Positions 20,578-29,933 of a stretch of DNA of 40,707 bases are shown here, in pieces. Origin of the DNA: a virus; the IMG/VR virus record IMGVR_UViG_3300028653_000170, positions 1 through 40,707 of that record. One strand, 5' to 3'. The position numbers and the translations under genes were made by a program. Position 1 is the stretch's first letter. Every line of letters starts with the position of its first letter. The notes under the pieces are model-generated. The model was given only the letters and a program-made list of their open reading frames with translations, was not told where the DNA came from and did not search any database.

Positions 20578-21213
20578 CTATAACATGTTGAGCAGAAATG
20601 CTCCTCCAGATATTGCGGGATTGAAAGACGCACCTATATAACCATGTGAGTCGCTAACAGTCCAAGATAGCGTGGTACTACCAGATCCAGTTGGTATTAA
20701 ATAGCTCGATGCTGATTTCGTATTATTACCTGTTAAAGCAATATTGTGAATAGAATTTTGGCCAGCCTGTCCTACCGCTACGGCACTAGATGTCTGAGAA
20801 TATAACGCATCTACTACCACACCACCTGCTAGACAATCAACAGTGAGAGTTGGCAAACCTGACGTATTGCCTATTACATTAGCATGCCATGGATTTGCAG
20901 TATCAACACCAAAAAAGGTAGCAGCTCCGCATGCGCCTTCACCCGGATTTTGAGTCCAATTTACTGTTATAGTTTGTGCTCCTGATGGAGGATTAACACC
21001 AAACCATATTTCTACCTGACTTTGATTATCGGTCGCACCTTGTACTAGTGACAGCGAGCCACATGTACACGAGGATACATTACGACCACTGCCTCCTGAG
21101 TGAATAGCAGTTGTGACAACAATAAGGCTAGCATTAACACCTACGGTATGACTCCATGTATAAGGACTAGATATTTTTCTAGCTGATGTCGAGATAGAAT
21201 CTATGGAGATCAT
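20578..21213 (-). CDS. Tail fibre/receptor-binding-like protein
   Basis: The 211-residue protein is beta-rich with many Ser/Thr/Gly residues (GSGSTTLSWTVSDSHGYIGASFNPA) and looks like a jelly-roll or lectin-type tail tip domain. It lies at the end of the tail module and shares a base with the upstream gene (21213). A receptor-binding role is inferred from place and composition; no catalytic motif is seen. Confidence 0.55.
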   Translation of the reverse strand: MISIDSISTSARKISSPYTWSHTVGVNASLIVVTTAIHSGGSGRNVSSCTCGSLSLVQGATDNQSQVEIWFGVNPPSGAQTITVNWTQNPGEGACGAATFFGVDTANPWHANVIGNTSGLPTLTVDCLAGGVVVDALYSQTSSAVAVGQAGQNSIHNIALTGNNTKSASSYLIPTGSGSTTLSWTVSDSHGYIGASFNPAISGGAFLLNML

Positions 21214-21635
21214 TAAAGATTCTGGCCTACGATATACCCATCGTATGTACCAGCTCCTGTGACCACAAAACCAAACGTGTCTCTCCTAGAACCCACGGTA
21301 GAAAGTGTTGGAACAGTATTATTAGATGTCCAGCGTATTGTTCCAAACCACGTAACAGTTCTAGAACCACCACCGTCTTGTGTAATCTCCACTATAAATC
21401 TATCTCCGACTATGGTATTTGATACAGCTAGTGTGATGTTTCCTGCGGGCATAGTAATAAAGTGATTAAGAGCTGCTGATAAATCCATTGTGACAGTTGC
21501 TGAGGCTATAGGTGTGTAGGTAGTCATAGCACCACGTCTGTTAATTTCGTTGGCTATTGCTGTAAAGTTACTATTAACATCAGCTGATCTTGCAACTGAA
21601 TTAGGAACAAATGACGCTGGTAAAATTGTGCTCAT
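21213..21635 (-). CDS. Tail fibre-like protein
   Basis: The 140-residue protein has an N-terminal LPASFVPNSVARSADVNSNFTAIANEIN, which resembles a common N-terminal module of phage tail fibres, followed by beta-sandwich-like strands (ITLAVSNTIVGDRFIVEITQD, TVTWFGTIRWTSNN). It is probably a trimeric tail appendage. Confidence 0.65.
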   Translation of the reverse strand: MSTILPASFVPNSVARSADVNSNFTAIANEINRRGAMTTYTPIASATVTMDLSAALNHFITMPAGNITLAVSNTIVGDRFIVEITQDGGGSRTVTWFGTIRWTSNNTVPTLSTVGSRRDTFGFVVTGAGTYDGYIVGQNL

Positions 21636-21671
21636 AGTTAAATGATATCCTTTTTTAAATCAAATCTTGCA

Positions 21672-22973
21672 CTATACAGTTCTAACAGATGGAGACACAG
21701 GTAAACCTTCTTGTATAAGAGTATTTACACTTCTGGTTATCTCGTTAACTGTTTTTTCAAGTTCTGGAAATCTAGATGTGGCCTCGAGTTCTATTGAGGT
21801 ACCATCATATTGTTTAGATACTATTGTCATAATATCAGCAGCTGTATCTGATATGGAGTTGTCCCACAAGTTAATATCCCACTTAAATACATCCCATAAA
21901 GGATCAACTGTTACTCCGTATTTAAGGTTTTTGATTTGTATACTGTCTCCTACTGAATATAAATCTATCTTATCGGACATATATGGGTCGTAAGCACTAT
22001 CCCAGACATTTACATCCCATACCATGATATCCCAGAAGCTCCCTGAATTCACTGCATCAGTTACTTGTCCTGTATTATCCAGTATTGTTATAAGCGATCT
22101 TGACTCCGGTATAGAATTCTGATCAAGATATCTTTTCGCCACTAAATCCGATGTGGTATTGTCCGTCACATTGCCGTCCTCGATAGTATGCTCAAATAAA
22201 CCATAAGAAGATTGCGAACCTGTTCTATCGTAACGATTGTATAAAGGAGTAACTCCCCCACCTACTATAAAAACCCTATTAGCCATGTTTTCTAGTCTTT
22301 TATAGACCTCCATTTTAGTTATATTTCTACCAATAGAAACTACATGATCAGGGTAAGCCTTGTTTACCTGTTTAAGCCAAACCACTCCCGATGCATCTAT
22401 AAAATAAAACCAACCATCGGGGCATAGAATTATTATTTTATCAAGACATTCTTTAATTGTATTATTTGTAAAAGTATATGTGGCACTAACCCCCGTAGAA
22501 CGTATAGAACCCTTATAGAAGACATTAACACCGCCATCAGCTCTATATTTATCAATTACATCCTGCATAATGACGGCTGGGTCTTTATTTGTATATGTTA
22601 TAGTTGTGTTTCCCGATGCATCCTTTAAAACTCTATTCGAGAGTTCGGTAACATATCCTAGACACGTTATCTGAATATTCTGGGTACTGCCGTCAATGAC
22701 AGGAGAATACTGTGAAATATATCCAGAGTATAACAAGATACCACTTGGAGACATTTTATCTCCACTGTAAAGTTGTACCTTGTTTCCTAATGCTACGTCT
22801 ACATTTTCCCCAAAAGAGTTATACATTCTACCCAGAGTTATATTGAGTTCCCCACTTCCGCCATTTAAAACATCTCTAAAAGACGGCGTAGAAATTACGT
22901 CAGTTCGCCACGTTGTAATATAGTTTCCAGCCGAGTTGAAAACCTTGTAATAGAACTTCTTTTTAAACGCCAT
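21672..22973 (-). CDS. Tail-tip (Tal/gp37-like) protein
   Basis: The 433-residue protein lies immediately after the distal tail protein, where the tail-associated protein of siphoviruses is encoded. Its start (KVFNSAGNYITTWRTDVI..FRDVLNGGSGELNITLGR) and the SPSGILLYSGYISQYSPVI segment fit gp37-like minor tail proteins. No peptidase or lysozyme domain is visible. It probably plugs the tail tip and anchors the fibres. Confidence 0.75.
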   Translation of the reverse strand: MAFKKKFYYKVFNSAGNYITTWRTDVISTPSFRDVLNGGSGELNITLGRMYNSFGENVDVALGNKVQLYSGDKMSPSGILLYSGYISQYSPVIDGSTQNIQITCLGYVTELSNRVLKDASGNTTITYTNKDPAVIMQDVIDKYRADGGVNVFYKGSIRSTGVSATYTFTNNTIKECLDKIIILCPDGWFYFIDASGVVWLKQVNKAYPDHVVSIGRNITKMEVYKRLENMANRVFIVGGGVTPLYNRYDRTGSQSSYGLFEHTIEDGNVTDNTTSDLVAKRYLDQNSIPESRSLITILDNTGQVTDAVNSGSFWDIMVWDVNVWDSAYDPYMSDKIDLYSVGDSIQIKNLKYGVTVDPLWDVFKWDINLWDNSISDTAADIMTIVSKQYDGTSIELEATSRFPELEKTVNEITRSVNTLIQEGLPVSPSVRTV

Positions 22974-22976
22974 ATA

Positions 22977-23723
22977 TTAGGCAAAATATCGCGGTTGATA
23001 GTCCAATTTCCAAGAATATCCCGCGTTTATTCCACCAGAGAAATTAATAGTAAAACTATTCGATCCCGGTTCCCATCTAGAAAACACTCCAGTGAAGTCT
23101 GATGCAATACCACTATTGGTTACTCTAAAGCTCCTATAGTCTAGAATAACTGGATTATTTGGACTAAAAGTGCCTGATAATGTCACAAGTTCCCCTGTGC
23201 TAGCCGTAACAGTAAATAATCCATTTTGTATATATCTCGGAGTGATTGTTATAGAGGGCTCGGCGTAAACTGTACCTGATATGGTTACAGTACCCGAATA
23301 GGTTAAAGTGCCACTAATAGTATTACCAGATACTGCTGTATAAGAACTGTATGCAAAAGGATCAGGGCAATAGAATTTAGCGTCATATGTAACCATTGTA
23401 GCGTTATAAAATTGCGTAGGAATATCAATACTTTCAAGTACTGCGGTATAGTAACGATCAGTATCAATAAAAAGCGATATGTTTTCTATGGATAAAGCTT
23501 GCTGGAAATCATCAATATTCTGTCTAAGCTCTATAGACGTGTTGCCAAATATTCTTCCTTTAATCTCAATTTCTTTTGAGCGCCACTCCGAGGTAATGTA
23601 ACGATCACCAGCACGAGTTGCCACAGGGCCAGAGATAATATCTCTTTGAGGCATTGATCTGAAAGTTACTTCCTCAATCAAGTAGTTAATGTTATCTGAT
23701 AAATTCAAAGCATTGAAAAGCAT
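22977..23723 (-). CDS. Distal tail protein (Dit)
   Basis: The 248-residue protein fits the Dit family: an N-terminal part with SMPQRDIISGPVATRAGDRYITSEWRSKEIEIKGRIFG followed by an added C-terminal beta domain of about 110 residues. It forms the hexameric ring that joins the tail tube to the tip. Directly after the tape measure gene (1-base gap), as usual. Confidence 0.85.
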   Translation of the reverse strand: MLFNALNLSDNINYLIEEVTFRSMPQRDIISGPVATRAGDRYITSEWRSKEIEIKGRIFGNTSIELRQNIDDFQQALSIENISLFIDTDRYYTAVLESIDIPTQFYNATMVTYDAKFYCPDPFAYSSYTAVSGNTISGTLTYSGTVTISGTVYAEPSITITPRYIQNGLFTVTASTGELVTLSGTFSPNNPVILDYRSFRVTNSGIASDFTGVFSRWEPGSNSFTINFSGGINAGYSWKLDYQPRYFA

Positions 23724-25244
23724 TTAAAAAGCCCCCATGTTCGCAAGAGCAGACTGTCTTCCTAGAGCAGTCCTGACTTGCTTAACTATCTCATTAATAT
23801 CATTGTCTGATCTAACAGATGGGTTATTAATATTTATAGAAATATTCCCGCCCATCATATTTTGTGTCTGCTGTGTATTAAATACCTTAGCTCCGGCAGG
23901 AAGTGAAACAAGTTCCGGGCCGTTTTCTCCAACCAGAGATAGACCTCCAGATGTTACTGTTCCACCAGTAGCGTAAGAACCACCACCCGAAGTAGACATT
24001 TTAATCCCGATCTTTGATGGTATTTTACTAATCCAGTCTATAAGTTCCTTAACTTTATCTATAAAACCAGTAATTCGATTTTCAACGGTCTGTATCTCGT
24101 CTAGCCATGCCTTGAATTTATCAATACACGCTGTCACAATTAACATTAAGGCTGTGATAATAAGAATTAATAAATCCAATGCTACGCCAATAAGAACAGC
24201 AACAACATCCATAATTCCTCGCATAATATCCCCAAGGGACTTCATCTGGCCTGAATTTAAATTAAGTTTCGTAAGTAAAAGTTCAAAGGAGGCCGTAAGT
24301 GTTCCTATTAAAGGTGTAACCATAGTGTCTATAATCATTCCCATCTCTTTAAATCTTGGAATAACATTATCACCTATCCATTTCCATAAGGTCTTCAAAG
24401 GCCCATTATAAAGCTCCATGACCTTAGCTTTCATCTTATCAAAAGCGGCTACCATATCGTTGGCAAATTTATTCCAGTCTATAGCCTCCATCTTCTTTAA
24501 GATGTAATCCAAACCTACCTCTAAAGCCCCTAGAACTTTAGCACCGACTGTTTCCATTATCTTTTCTTTTAAAGCTTGAAATCTATCCTTTTCCCCCTGT
24601 AGAGTTTTAGAAAAAGCATCCGCACTATTCTTAACTTTGTCCTGCACAAGTTGTAAAGTGTTAAGCATTGACGACACCTTGGGCAGAACTATTCCTAGAT
24701 CCTTTAATGAACGACCCTGGCCCTCAAAAGCTAAAGACAGGGCGTGTGTGGCACTTGTTAAGTCCATACCTTTAGCACGGGCTAAATCCTCGGCAGCTGT
24801 AACCCCCTGTTGGGCGAGTGAGGCGCTTCCGGTTACAAGTACAAGTTTCGCATAAGCACTAGCAGCATCCTCGTTGTCAAAACCTAATCGAACTGCTGCA
24901 TCCCCTGCCGCTTCCGCTCCTTTAGTGAGTTCCTCATATGATAATTTGAACTGAGCCGATGCATTCCTTAGAGTATTAGACCATATGGCGGTCTTGGCCT
25001 CAGCTTCGGTGGCTGCCTTGACAGCTTCCACCCCCATCGCTATAGCAAATCCACCTATGGCTATACCTGCCGTGAGCGCAACTTTTCCAACGGTTTCTAG
25101 TATTCCGCCGATGTTAGATAACATACCACCACTTTTACCGGCGGATTCACCTAGACCGTTAACTTCATTCTTTATTTGACCCAGTTCGCTAATAGCGGCT
25201 GCGCCTTCTACTGTGAAAATGATTTTTAGTGCGTCTTCAAACAT
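23724..25244 (-). CDS. Tail tape measure protein
   Basis: The 506-residue protein is largely helical with an N-terminal Gly/Ala-rich part (GGILETVGKVALTAGIAIGG), coiled segments and hydrophobic stretches (LIGVALDLLILIITALMLIV), then a C-terminal GGGSYATGGTVTSGG..LVGENGPELVSLPAGAKVF, a typical tape-measure end. At 506 residues, a short tail of roughly 75 nm would be expected by the usual residue-to-length ratio. An AGGAGAA Shine-Dalgarno precedes ATG. Confidence 0.93.
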   Translation of the reverse strand: MFEDALKIIFTVEGAAAISELGQIKNEVNGLGESAGKSGGMLSNIGGILETVGKVALTAGIAIGGFAIAMGVEAVKAATEAEAKTAIWSNTLRNASAQFKLSYEELTKGAEAAGDAAVRLGFDNEDAASAYAKLVLVTGSASLAQQGVTAAEDLARAKGMDLTSATHALSLAFEGQGRSLKDLGIVLPKVSSMLNTLQLVQDKVKNSADAFSKTLQGEKDRFQALKEKIMETVGAKVLGALEVGLDYILKKMEAIDWNKFANDMVAAFDKMKAKVMELYNGPLKTLWKWIGDNVIPRFKEMGMIIDTMVTPLIGTLTASFELLLTKLNLNSGQMKSLGDIMRGIMDVVAVLIGVALDLLILIITALMLIVTACIDKFKAWLDEIQTVENRITGFIDKVKELIDWISKIPSKIGIKMSTSGGGSYATGGTVTSGGLSLVGENGPELVSLPAGAKVFNTQQTQNMMGGNISININNPSVRSDNDINEIVKQVRTALGRQSALANMGAF

Positions 25245-25265
25245 ATAGTTCTCCTACTTTTAATT

Positions 25266-25792
25266 CTACTTGGATTCACCCTCTTTATTGTCTAGTGAAG
25301 CTACACTTCTCTCTATAGAAAGCATCTGAGACCATGAATTGATTAAACGAATTGGAAGGTTTCTATATTCAAAGGGGGTCATGTGAAATTCACGACAGAA
25401 TTGCATCTCTGCGTATTCGTGCGGAACAGATGAGCCTTTATTTTGTAATGCGCTTATAAGATTTCTGGAGAGTCGCTTTTTTTTTCAGCTTCCTCTTTAG
25501 GGTTGGCAATAGAGATATACTCATTTATAAGCCATGTAACAACTTTAATAGGGAGTGATTTAAATGACCCAACACTTATAGGTAGCTTTTCTTCGGCAGT
25601 CTTATAGAAGTTCCAATCCACAATCTGCTCACATAATATGGAAAGGTTAGCATCGACATTAGCTTTGTTCTCAATAGACTTCGCTTTATCAACTGTTGCT
25701 AGAGTTAAATCATCGAAGAAGTCGACCCAACCACCCTCGATAAAGGGGACATCCCTGCGCACTGTTCCTCTAAGTTCTGTTAGTAAAGGCAT
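25266..25792 (-). CDS. Tail assembly chaperone, frameshift product (gpGT-like)
   Basis: A -1 slip at the A9 run (25477-25485) fuses the gpG-like frame to a second frame that continues to a TAG at 25266-25268. The extension is about 70 residues (start KRLSRNLISALQNKG, then EYAEMQFCREFHMTPFEYRNLP, end NKEGESK). It has no good start codon of its own. Its position between the major tail protein and tape measure gene and its size match the conserved G/GT tail chaperone frameshift. Confidence 0.85.
25454..25792 (-). CDS. Tail assembly chaperone gpG-like (unshifted product)
   Basis: The 112-residue protein (MPLLTELRGTVRRDVPFIEGG...) ends soon after the slippery A9 run. Size and position are typical of phage G proteins, which bind tail tube and tape measure proteins during assembly. 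It is expected to be the major product, with GT a minor one. Confidence 0.85.
   Translation of the reverse strand: MPLLTELRGTVRRDVPFIEGGWVDFFDDLTLATVDKAKSIENKANVDANLSILCEQIVDWNFYKTAEEKLPISVGSFKSLPIKVVTWLINEYISIANPKEEAEKKSDSPEIL
25477..25485 (-). promoter_or_regulatory. Slippery A9 site for -1 ribosomal frameshift
   Basis: Nine consecutive A residues on the minus strand (codons GAA-AAA-AAA-AGC) allow a -1 slip. After the slip the frame stays open for about 70 codons, ending just before the tape measure gene. Confidence 0.85.
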
Positions 25793-25795
25793 TTA

Positions 25796-26767
25796 TTATG
25801 CGTAAACTGTTGATCTATAATTTCTTAATACTGTATCAAATTGTTTAGCTTGTAAAGGATCAACCTCAGCTACGAATGAAGTCTTTATAGCAAAGAAGTT
25901 ATCGATTCCAGTATCTATTGTATTATCAGTATATGCTAATTTGGCAAAGTTAAATGTTAAGCTTTCGTTGTTACCACCTGCTAAAGCGATTCCAGAAGCA
26001 GTTAAAATGGCTGACTCTTTAGTGAAAGCTAGATAGGAATCCCTGTCGCTTGCAGTTTCAAAATATTGTGTCCATGTACCTGTTATCTGTAGTTGTTTCC
26101 AGAACACTCTTGATGCATTTGGCTGACCAGATTCAAATACTACATCGGCATTGTTATTGATGGATAATGAGAAATCGGTTACTGGTTGTGCGGCTGCACT
26201 TGCGGCGGCAATAAGACTTGAACCAAATTTCAAGTTGTATGATCCAAACGAGAACACTGTTCCCGATACTGTAGTTGGTGCTGTAGTTGAAGCACTTGTG
26301 GGGAAGAATCCTTTAAGTGAAGCCTTGGCCGTCATCAAGGCGTCTTTAATAGAGAAATCAATCTTATCAACACATACGGATGCAAACTTTTGATAATCCA
26401 CACCCTGATAAACGTACATAGTAGCTGTTAAAGGAGTGTTTCCTGATGTTGTCGTATAGAAAAGATGATCGTAAACACCTGTTTGAATAGTATTTAAATT
26501 TTCATTACCTGTAGCTAGTTTTAAAAAGAATCCGACATTTAAAGAATCTATATTAAATTCCACTTCACCCTCAGACCATTTCTGACCCATAACAGAACTG
26601 AAATTCTGTGCTCGGGATGCTCTTACAGATATATCCTCTATTGGTTTGTGTTTTCCTTGAAATGAATTAGTAATAAAAGGAATAGATGTTGTAGCAGAAA
26701 CTGGTGTTCCCGGTGCACTTTCTATGCCCAAACTTATTGATCCTAATCTTCCGAGTTGTAATGTCAT
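25796..26767 (-). CDS. Major tail tube protein
   Basis: The 323-residue protein fits the siphovirus tube protein family: LGRLGSISLGIESAPGTPVSATTSIPFITNSF at the start, then EDISVRASRAQNF and SEGEVEFNIDSLNVGFFLKLATG. It lies directly before the chaperone pair. The C-terminal half is beta-rich. Confidence 0.88.
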   Translation of the reverse strand: MTLQLGRLGSISLGIESAPGTPVSATTSIPFITNSFQGKHKPIEDISVRASRAQNFSSVMGQKWSEGEVEFNIDSLNVGFFLKLATGNENLNTIQTGVYDHLFYTTTSGNTPLTATMYVYQGVDYQKFASVCVDKIDFSIKDALMTAKASLKGFFPTSASTTAPTTVSGTVFSFGSYNLKFGSSLIAAASAAAQPVTDFSLSINNNADVVFESGQPNASRVFWKQLQITGTWTQYFETASDRDSYLAFTKESAILTASGIALAGGNNESLTFNFAKLAYTDNTIDTGIDNFFAIKTSFVAEVDPLQAKQFDTVLRNYRSTVYA

Positions 26768-26803
26768 AATTTAATCATATCCTTTTTTAATTTAGTAATT
26801 GCA

Positions 26804-27244
26804 TTATCTCCATTTGTTAGCGTCTACGCATTTAAGAGATACTTCGATAAATCTAATATTCTGATTTTCCCTGTCTACATAAGCTGGAGAACCAATGAAA
26901 GGCTCACAATATATACAGTTTCCCCCGAGATTATAGTCCGCATCTATAGCTGAAATTAACTCCCCAGCCATCTGTCTTAAAATATCCTCTGATGTTGACA
27001 CGCCAAAGTTCTGCTTATTCCTATCGATAAATATCTTAATTGAAACATCAAATACATGTTTATTACGGGTATTATCTAAAAATGAACTATCTAAACCCTT
27101 TAAGGTTATTGTGACAGCCGGGTAGCCACCCAAATCCGTAACTTCCGAATCAAATATATTGGCAGTTCTTATTGAGGCCACCGATGGTATCAAAGTGATT
27201 TTCAAATATGAAGATATAGCCTGAAATCCTGTACCCTGAAGCAT
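26804..27244 (-). CDS. Tail terminator-like protein
   Basis: The 146-residue protein lies between the gp10-like connector and the tail tube gene, the usual place for a tail terminator. It has a mixed alpha/beta pattern (AISSYLKITLIPSVASIRTANIF, NFGVSTSEDILRQMAGELISAID). The call is based mainly on gene order. Confidence 0.65.
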   Translation of the reverse strand: MLQGTGFQAISSYLKITLIPSVASIRTANIFDSEVTDLGGYPAVTITLKGLDSSFLDNTRNKHVFDVSIKIFIDRNKQNFGVSTSEDILRQMAGELISAIDADYNLGGNCIYCEPFIGSPAYVDRENQNIRFIEVSLKCVDANKWR

Positions 27245-27690
27245 TACCTTCCTCCTAATAAATTTTTAATGGCATCATTGAATGTCTGTAATACCCAATC
27301 CTTTTTACCTTCGTAAGCAGGTTGCATATACGGCTGTGGTTTAGTACCGGGATGTTGTACCGATTTCATAGGATGATCTGCACCCGGCCAGAATAAGGCC
27401 CTCTTATTAATAGGAGTGATCTCGTGTGCCCGTGTTCCCATCTCTACATAACCTCCATAAGAGGCGATATTGGCATCCTGATACACGATCCCCTGCAATC
27501 CGTTGTTTAATACCTGAAACTGTATAGAACGTCGTAGCGTGCCCGTTTTGTACGGTGCAATGGATTGTGCGTATTCCTTCACGCCTTTAACGGCTAAAGT
27601 CATGGTAGTTCTTATAGCCTTATCATATTTACTGGGATCAATCTTATTATTAAGTTGTTCTGTACCTTTTATTTGAATGTTCCAAGTCAT
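27244..27690 (-). CDS. HK97 gp10-like head-tail connector/tail component
   Basis: The 148-residue protein fits the gp10 family: YDKAIRTTMTLAVKGVKEYAQSIAPYKTGTLRRSIQFQVL near the middle and the EMGTRAHEI ... PQPYMQPA end. These proteins join the head and tail. It overlaps its upstream gene by 4 bases and meets its downstream gene at 1 base. Confidence 0.9.
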   Translation of the reverse strand: MTWNIQIKGTEQLNNKIDPSKYDKAIRTTMTLAVKGVKEYAQSIAPYKTGTLRRSIQFQVLNNGLQGIVYQDANIASYGGYVEMGTRAHEITPINKRALFWPGADHPMKSVQHPGTKPQPYMQPAYEGKKDWVLQTFNDAIKNLLGGR

Positions 27691-28001
27691 AAAATCTCCT
27701 CCGCTATATATTCTCCGTGCTGTCCTGCGCCGTAATTATAATATTGTTTACCCTTAATAATAAATTGTTGTGTCGTTCCTGACACCGTAACACGATCCGT
27801 TTCTAAAATACCCGATACCGTTGTATAAATTGTATAGACTTTTCCATAAGCACCACCATATAACGCAGTAGTTTCAGGTGATGAAGGTTGTATGTTAGCT
27901 CTTATCGCAGATAAAGATAAATCACTTATATATCCTTCTTTGCGAGAAGTTCCAATATCTAGACCTAAATGTTCAATTGATATGTTTTTATCCAATAACA
28001 T
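27687..28001 (-). CDS. Head closure-like protein (104 aa)
   Basis: The 104-residue protein sits between the adaptor and gp10-like genes, as head-closure (stopper) proteins do. It opens MLLDKNISIEHLG and is beta-rich (YGKVYTIYTTVSGILETDRVTVSG). The ATG at 28001 shares one base with the upstream TAA. Call by order and size. Confidence 0.65.
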   Translation of the reverse strand: MLLDKNISIEHLGLDIGTSRKEGYISDLSLSAIRANIQPSSPETTALYGGAYGKVYTIYTTVSGILETDRVTVSGTTQQFIIKGKQYYNYGAGQHGEYIAEEIL

Positions 28002-28714
28002 TACCAAGTTACACGACAATACGGCTGTAACAAGGCCTGTGCCATTTGCATACCCTTGCCGACTTTAAAGCCCTTAGTGTCAGAAGTCCTTCCTCCAAAA
28101 CTTTGTGATAAAGAACCTTGAGAAAAAGATTGCAGAAAGTTAGGATTATCGCGAAATAGCAATATATCAGATACAACATAGGCTGCAGCCAGTTTTACAT
28201 CATCGGGCAAAGTATCATAACCACCTGTGTATGATATTTCCATCCAAAATTTAACTGACGCCAAAGAGAATAGATTCATTTTGGCAGTAGGTGTGACCGT
28301 TGATATCGCAGGTAGAAAATAGAGAGATGGATAAACCACAGTTCTTCTATTTTCTGCTACCTCCAGTACTGATAGATTGTTATTCAATGGATTAAGATTA
28401 AGATCGACTTTTACAGCGCCAATCCCAAACCTCAACTGTGTAACAATAGGATTATTATAAACATCAAAATGAAGTGGTGGTTTTCTAAGGTTAACTACCA
28501 CGTTGTTAAATGCATCTACCTTACCCTCAGACTTCTCTAGTACAATATTTTCAGACATCATTCCAGATAAAGTAGTTTGAGAGTTATAACCTAAATAGTT
28601 ATTGATGTATGTCTCAGCCGCGGAAATATAGCCAGCAAAAACCGCATCGGAAATCTCCGGAAAAGTCCGGTTCATGAAACCCTCTACATATGTGCGATCA
28701 AGATATCCAATCAT
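28001..28714 (-). CDS. Head-tail adaptor-like protein
   Basis: This 237-residue protein follows the major capsid gene and resembles gp6/gp15-type adaptors in its mostly helical start (MNRTFPEISDAVFAGYISAAETYINNYLG) and late helix (LPDDVKLAAAYVVSDILL). It probably forms the ring below the portal. The ATG at 28714 is used; the longer frame would need TTG. Confidence 0.7.
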   Translation of the reverse strand: MIGYLDRTYVEGFMNRTFPEISDAVFAGYISAAETYINNYLGYNSQTTLSGMMSENIVLEKSEGKVDAFNNVVVNLRKPPLHFDVYNNPIVTQLRFGIGAVKVDLNLNPLNNNLSVLEVAENRRTVVYPSLYFLPAISTVTPTAKMNLFSLASVKFWMEISYTGGYDTLPDDVKLAAAYVVSDILLFRDNPNFLQSFSQGSLSQSFGGRTSDTKGFKVGKGMQMAQALLQPYCRVTW

Positions 28715-28749
28715 ATAATTCAATTATGCATTAAAAAGGGTTTTTAGTT

Positions 28750-28809
28750 GCCGGTGAGGTTCTTAATACCTTATTATTTTCGTGTATTAATCCCTCTCAA
28801 GCGTCCGGC
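28750..28809 (-). other. Structured region downstream of the capsid gene
   Basis: Nested imperfect hairpin on either strand: GCCGG/CCGGC (28750-28754, 28805-28809), TGAG/CTCA (28755-28758, 28796-28799) and TTAATAC/GTATTAA (28763-28769, 28784-28790). There is no long T-run on the transcribed strand. It lies in the 126-base gap after the major capsid gene and could protect capsid mRNA 3' ends or act as a partial terminator. Confidence 0.5.
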
Positions 28810-28840
28810 CAGCATCTTGTCTTTATGTGACAATTAAGGC

Positions 28841-29854
28841 TTATTGATAAGCAAGTCCGCCAATTTTCTTCTGATGAACCTCGTAAATCACTTTCAAAAC
28901 CGAAGTCTCATACACACGAGAGATCACTGAGTGATTTGCAGTTGCAGGTTCGTAAACTGATAATGGATCCAAATCTTCTACTTCTATAGCATTTTCACCA
29001 TTTGGTTCAGTTATTGTCAAAAGATATCCCCACGAACCACTGTACCTTGACGAAATGACATCGATCAAAGAACCATCAACAGAATTGACGATCTTTGACA
29101 AATGTATTCCACCAACGCCAGCTCCTTGGTTATCAACTACGATTCTTTGAATCGAACCACTACCTTGTAAATCGTCTGCCAAAGCTTTGATTTGGTATGG
29201 ATTTGCAACAAGTTTCTGGAATACTGCACCATAGCTCCAGTAAGGAGATAAGATTTGTGCGGCAATGCCGGAAGCTGTTAATAGTGATAAGGTTCCTGAG
29301 TTAGTCGTTAAGGTCTTACCTAAACCATCGAACTCTGTTGAGTCAATAGAACTATCTCCGTTTAGGATCATGTTCTCTTCACCTAACATAACTTCGTAAG
29401 TTTTAAAACGAACTAATTCATCTCTAATCGCTTGATATCCTCGGCTCGAGGCAATTGCTTGTCGACCTACTTCAACATCTGCTCCTAAATTCTTATAAGC
29501 GGCAGTCGTAACTGACATTGTATAAGTTGTAGAAGTGTTTGGTTGACCAGCGTCGGCAAAACCCGCTTTATATCCCGTACCTGCGGTGGAACCCGAAATA
29601 GTTCCTGTTCCTTTGTTGCCCGGTGCTAACTGTGAAGTTAACATTTTCCAAGCAGCAGCTTGACCAAAACCTTTAGTTCTTGGCAATACCGATCTTAACG
29701 GAGTTGCTGTTGGAACCATCAGCTTTACAACTGGATCAAGGTTTTCAGGTGCAAAAATAGAACGAGCAGCAGGACTGAATGCATAAGTCGAGTTTGTGGT
29801 CGCCTTCTGCATCATATCTTTAAGCTCACCTAATGTTTTTTCTATATCTGTCAT
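28841..29854 (-). CDS. Major capsid protein (HK97 fold)
   Basis: The 337-residue protein is of normal length for an HK97-fold capsid protein without a long delta domain. It has the pattern of a phage major head protein: LDPVVKLMVPTATPLRSVLPR near the start, a repeated glycine/threonine-rich loop (GNKGTGTISGSTAGTGYKAGFADAG, probably the E-loop) and a C-terminal STLKVIYEVHQKKIG region. It follows the protease gene directly, as expected. Confidence 0.9.
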   Translation of the reverse strand: MTDIEKTLGELKDMMQKATTNSTYAFSPAARSIFAPENLDPVVKLMVPTATPLRSVLPRTKGFGQAAAWKMLTSQLAPGNKGTGTISGSTAGTGYKAGFADAGQPNTSTTYTMSVTTAAYKNLGADVEVGRQAIASSRGYQAIRDELVRFKTYEVMLGEENMILNGDSSIDSTEFDGLGKTLTTNSGTLSLLTASGIAAQILSPYWSYGAVFQKLVANPYQIKALADDLQGSGSIQRIVVDNQGAGVGGIHLSKIVNSVDGSLIDVISSRYSGSWGYLLTITEPNGENAIEVEDLDPLSVYEPATANHSVISRVYETSVLKVIYEVHQKKIGGLAYQ

Positions 29855-29933
29855 AATTTCTAATCACCTACTTTCAAACAATAATAAATACACTTACAAA
29901 AAGGCTAGAAAATATATATTGAAAATGGGATTA

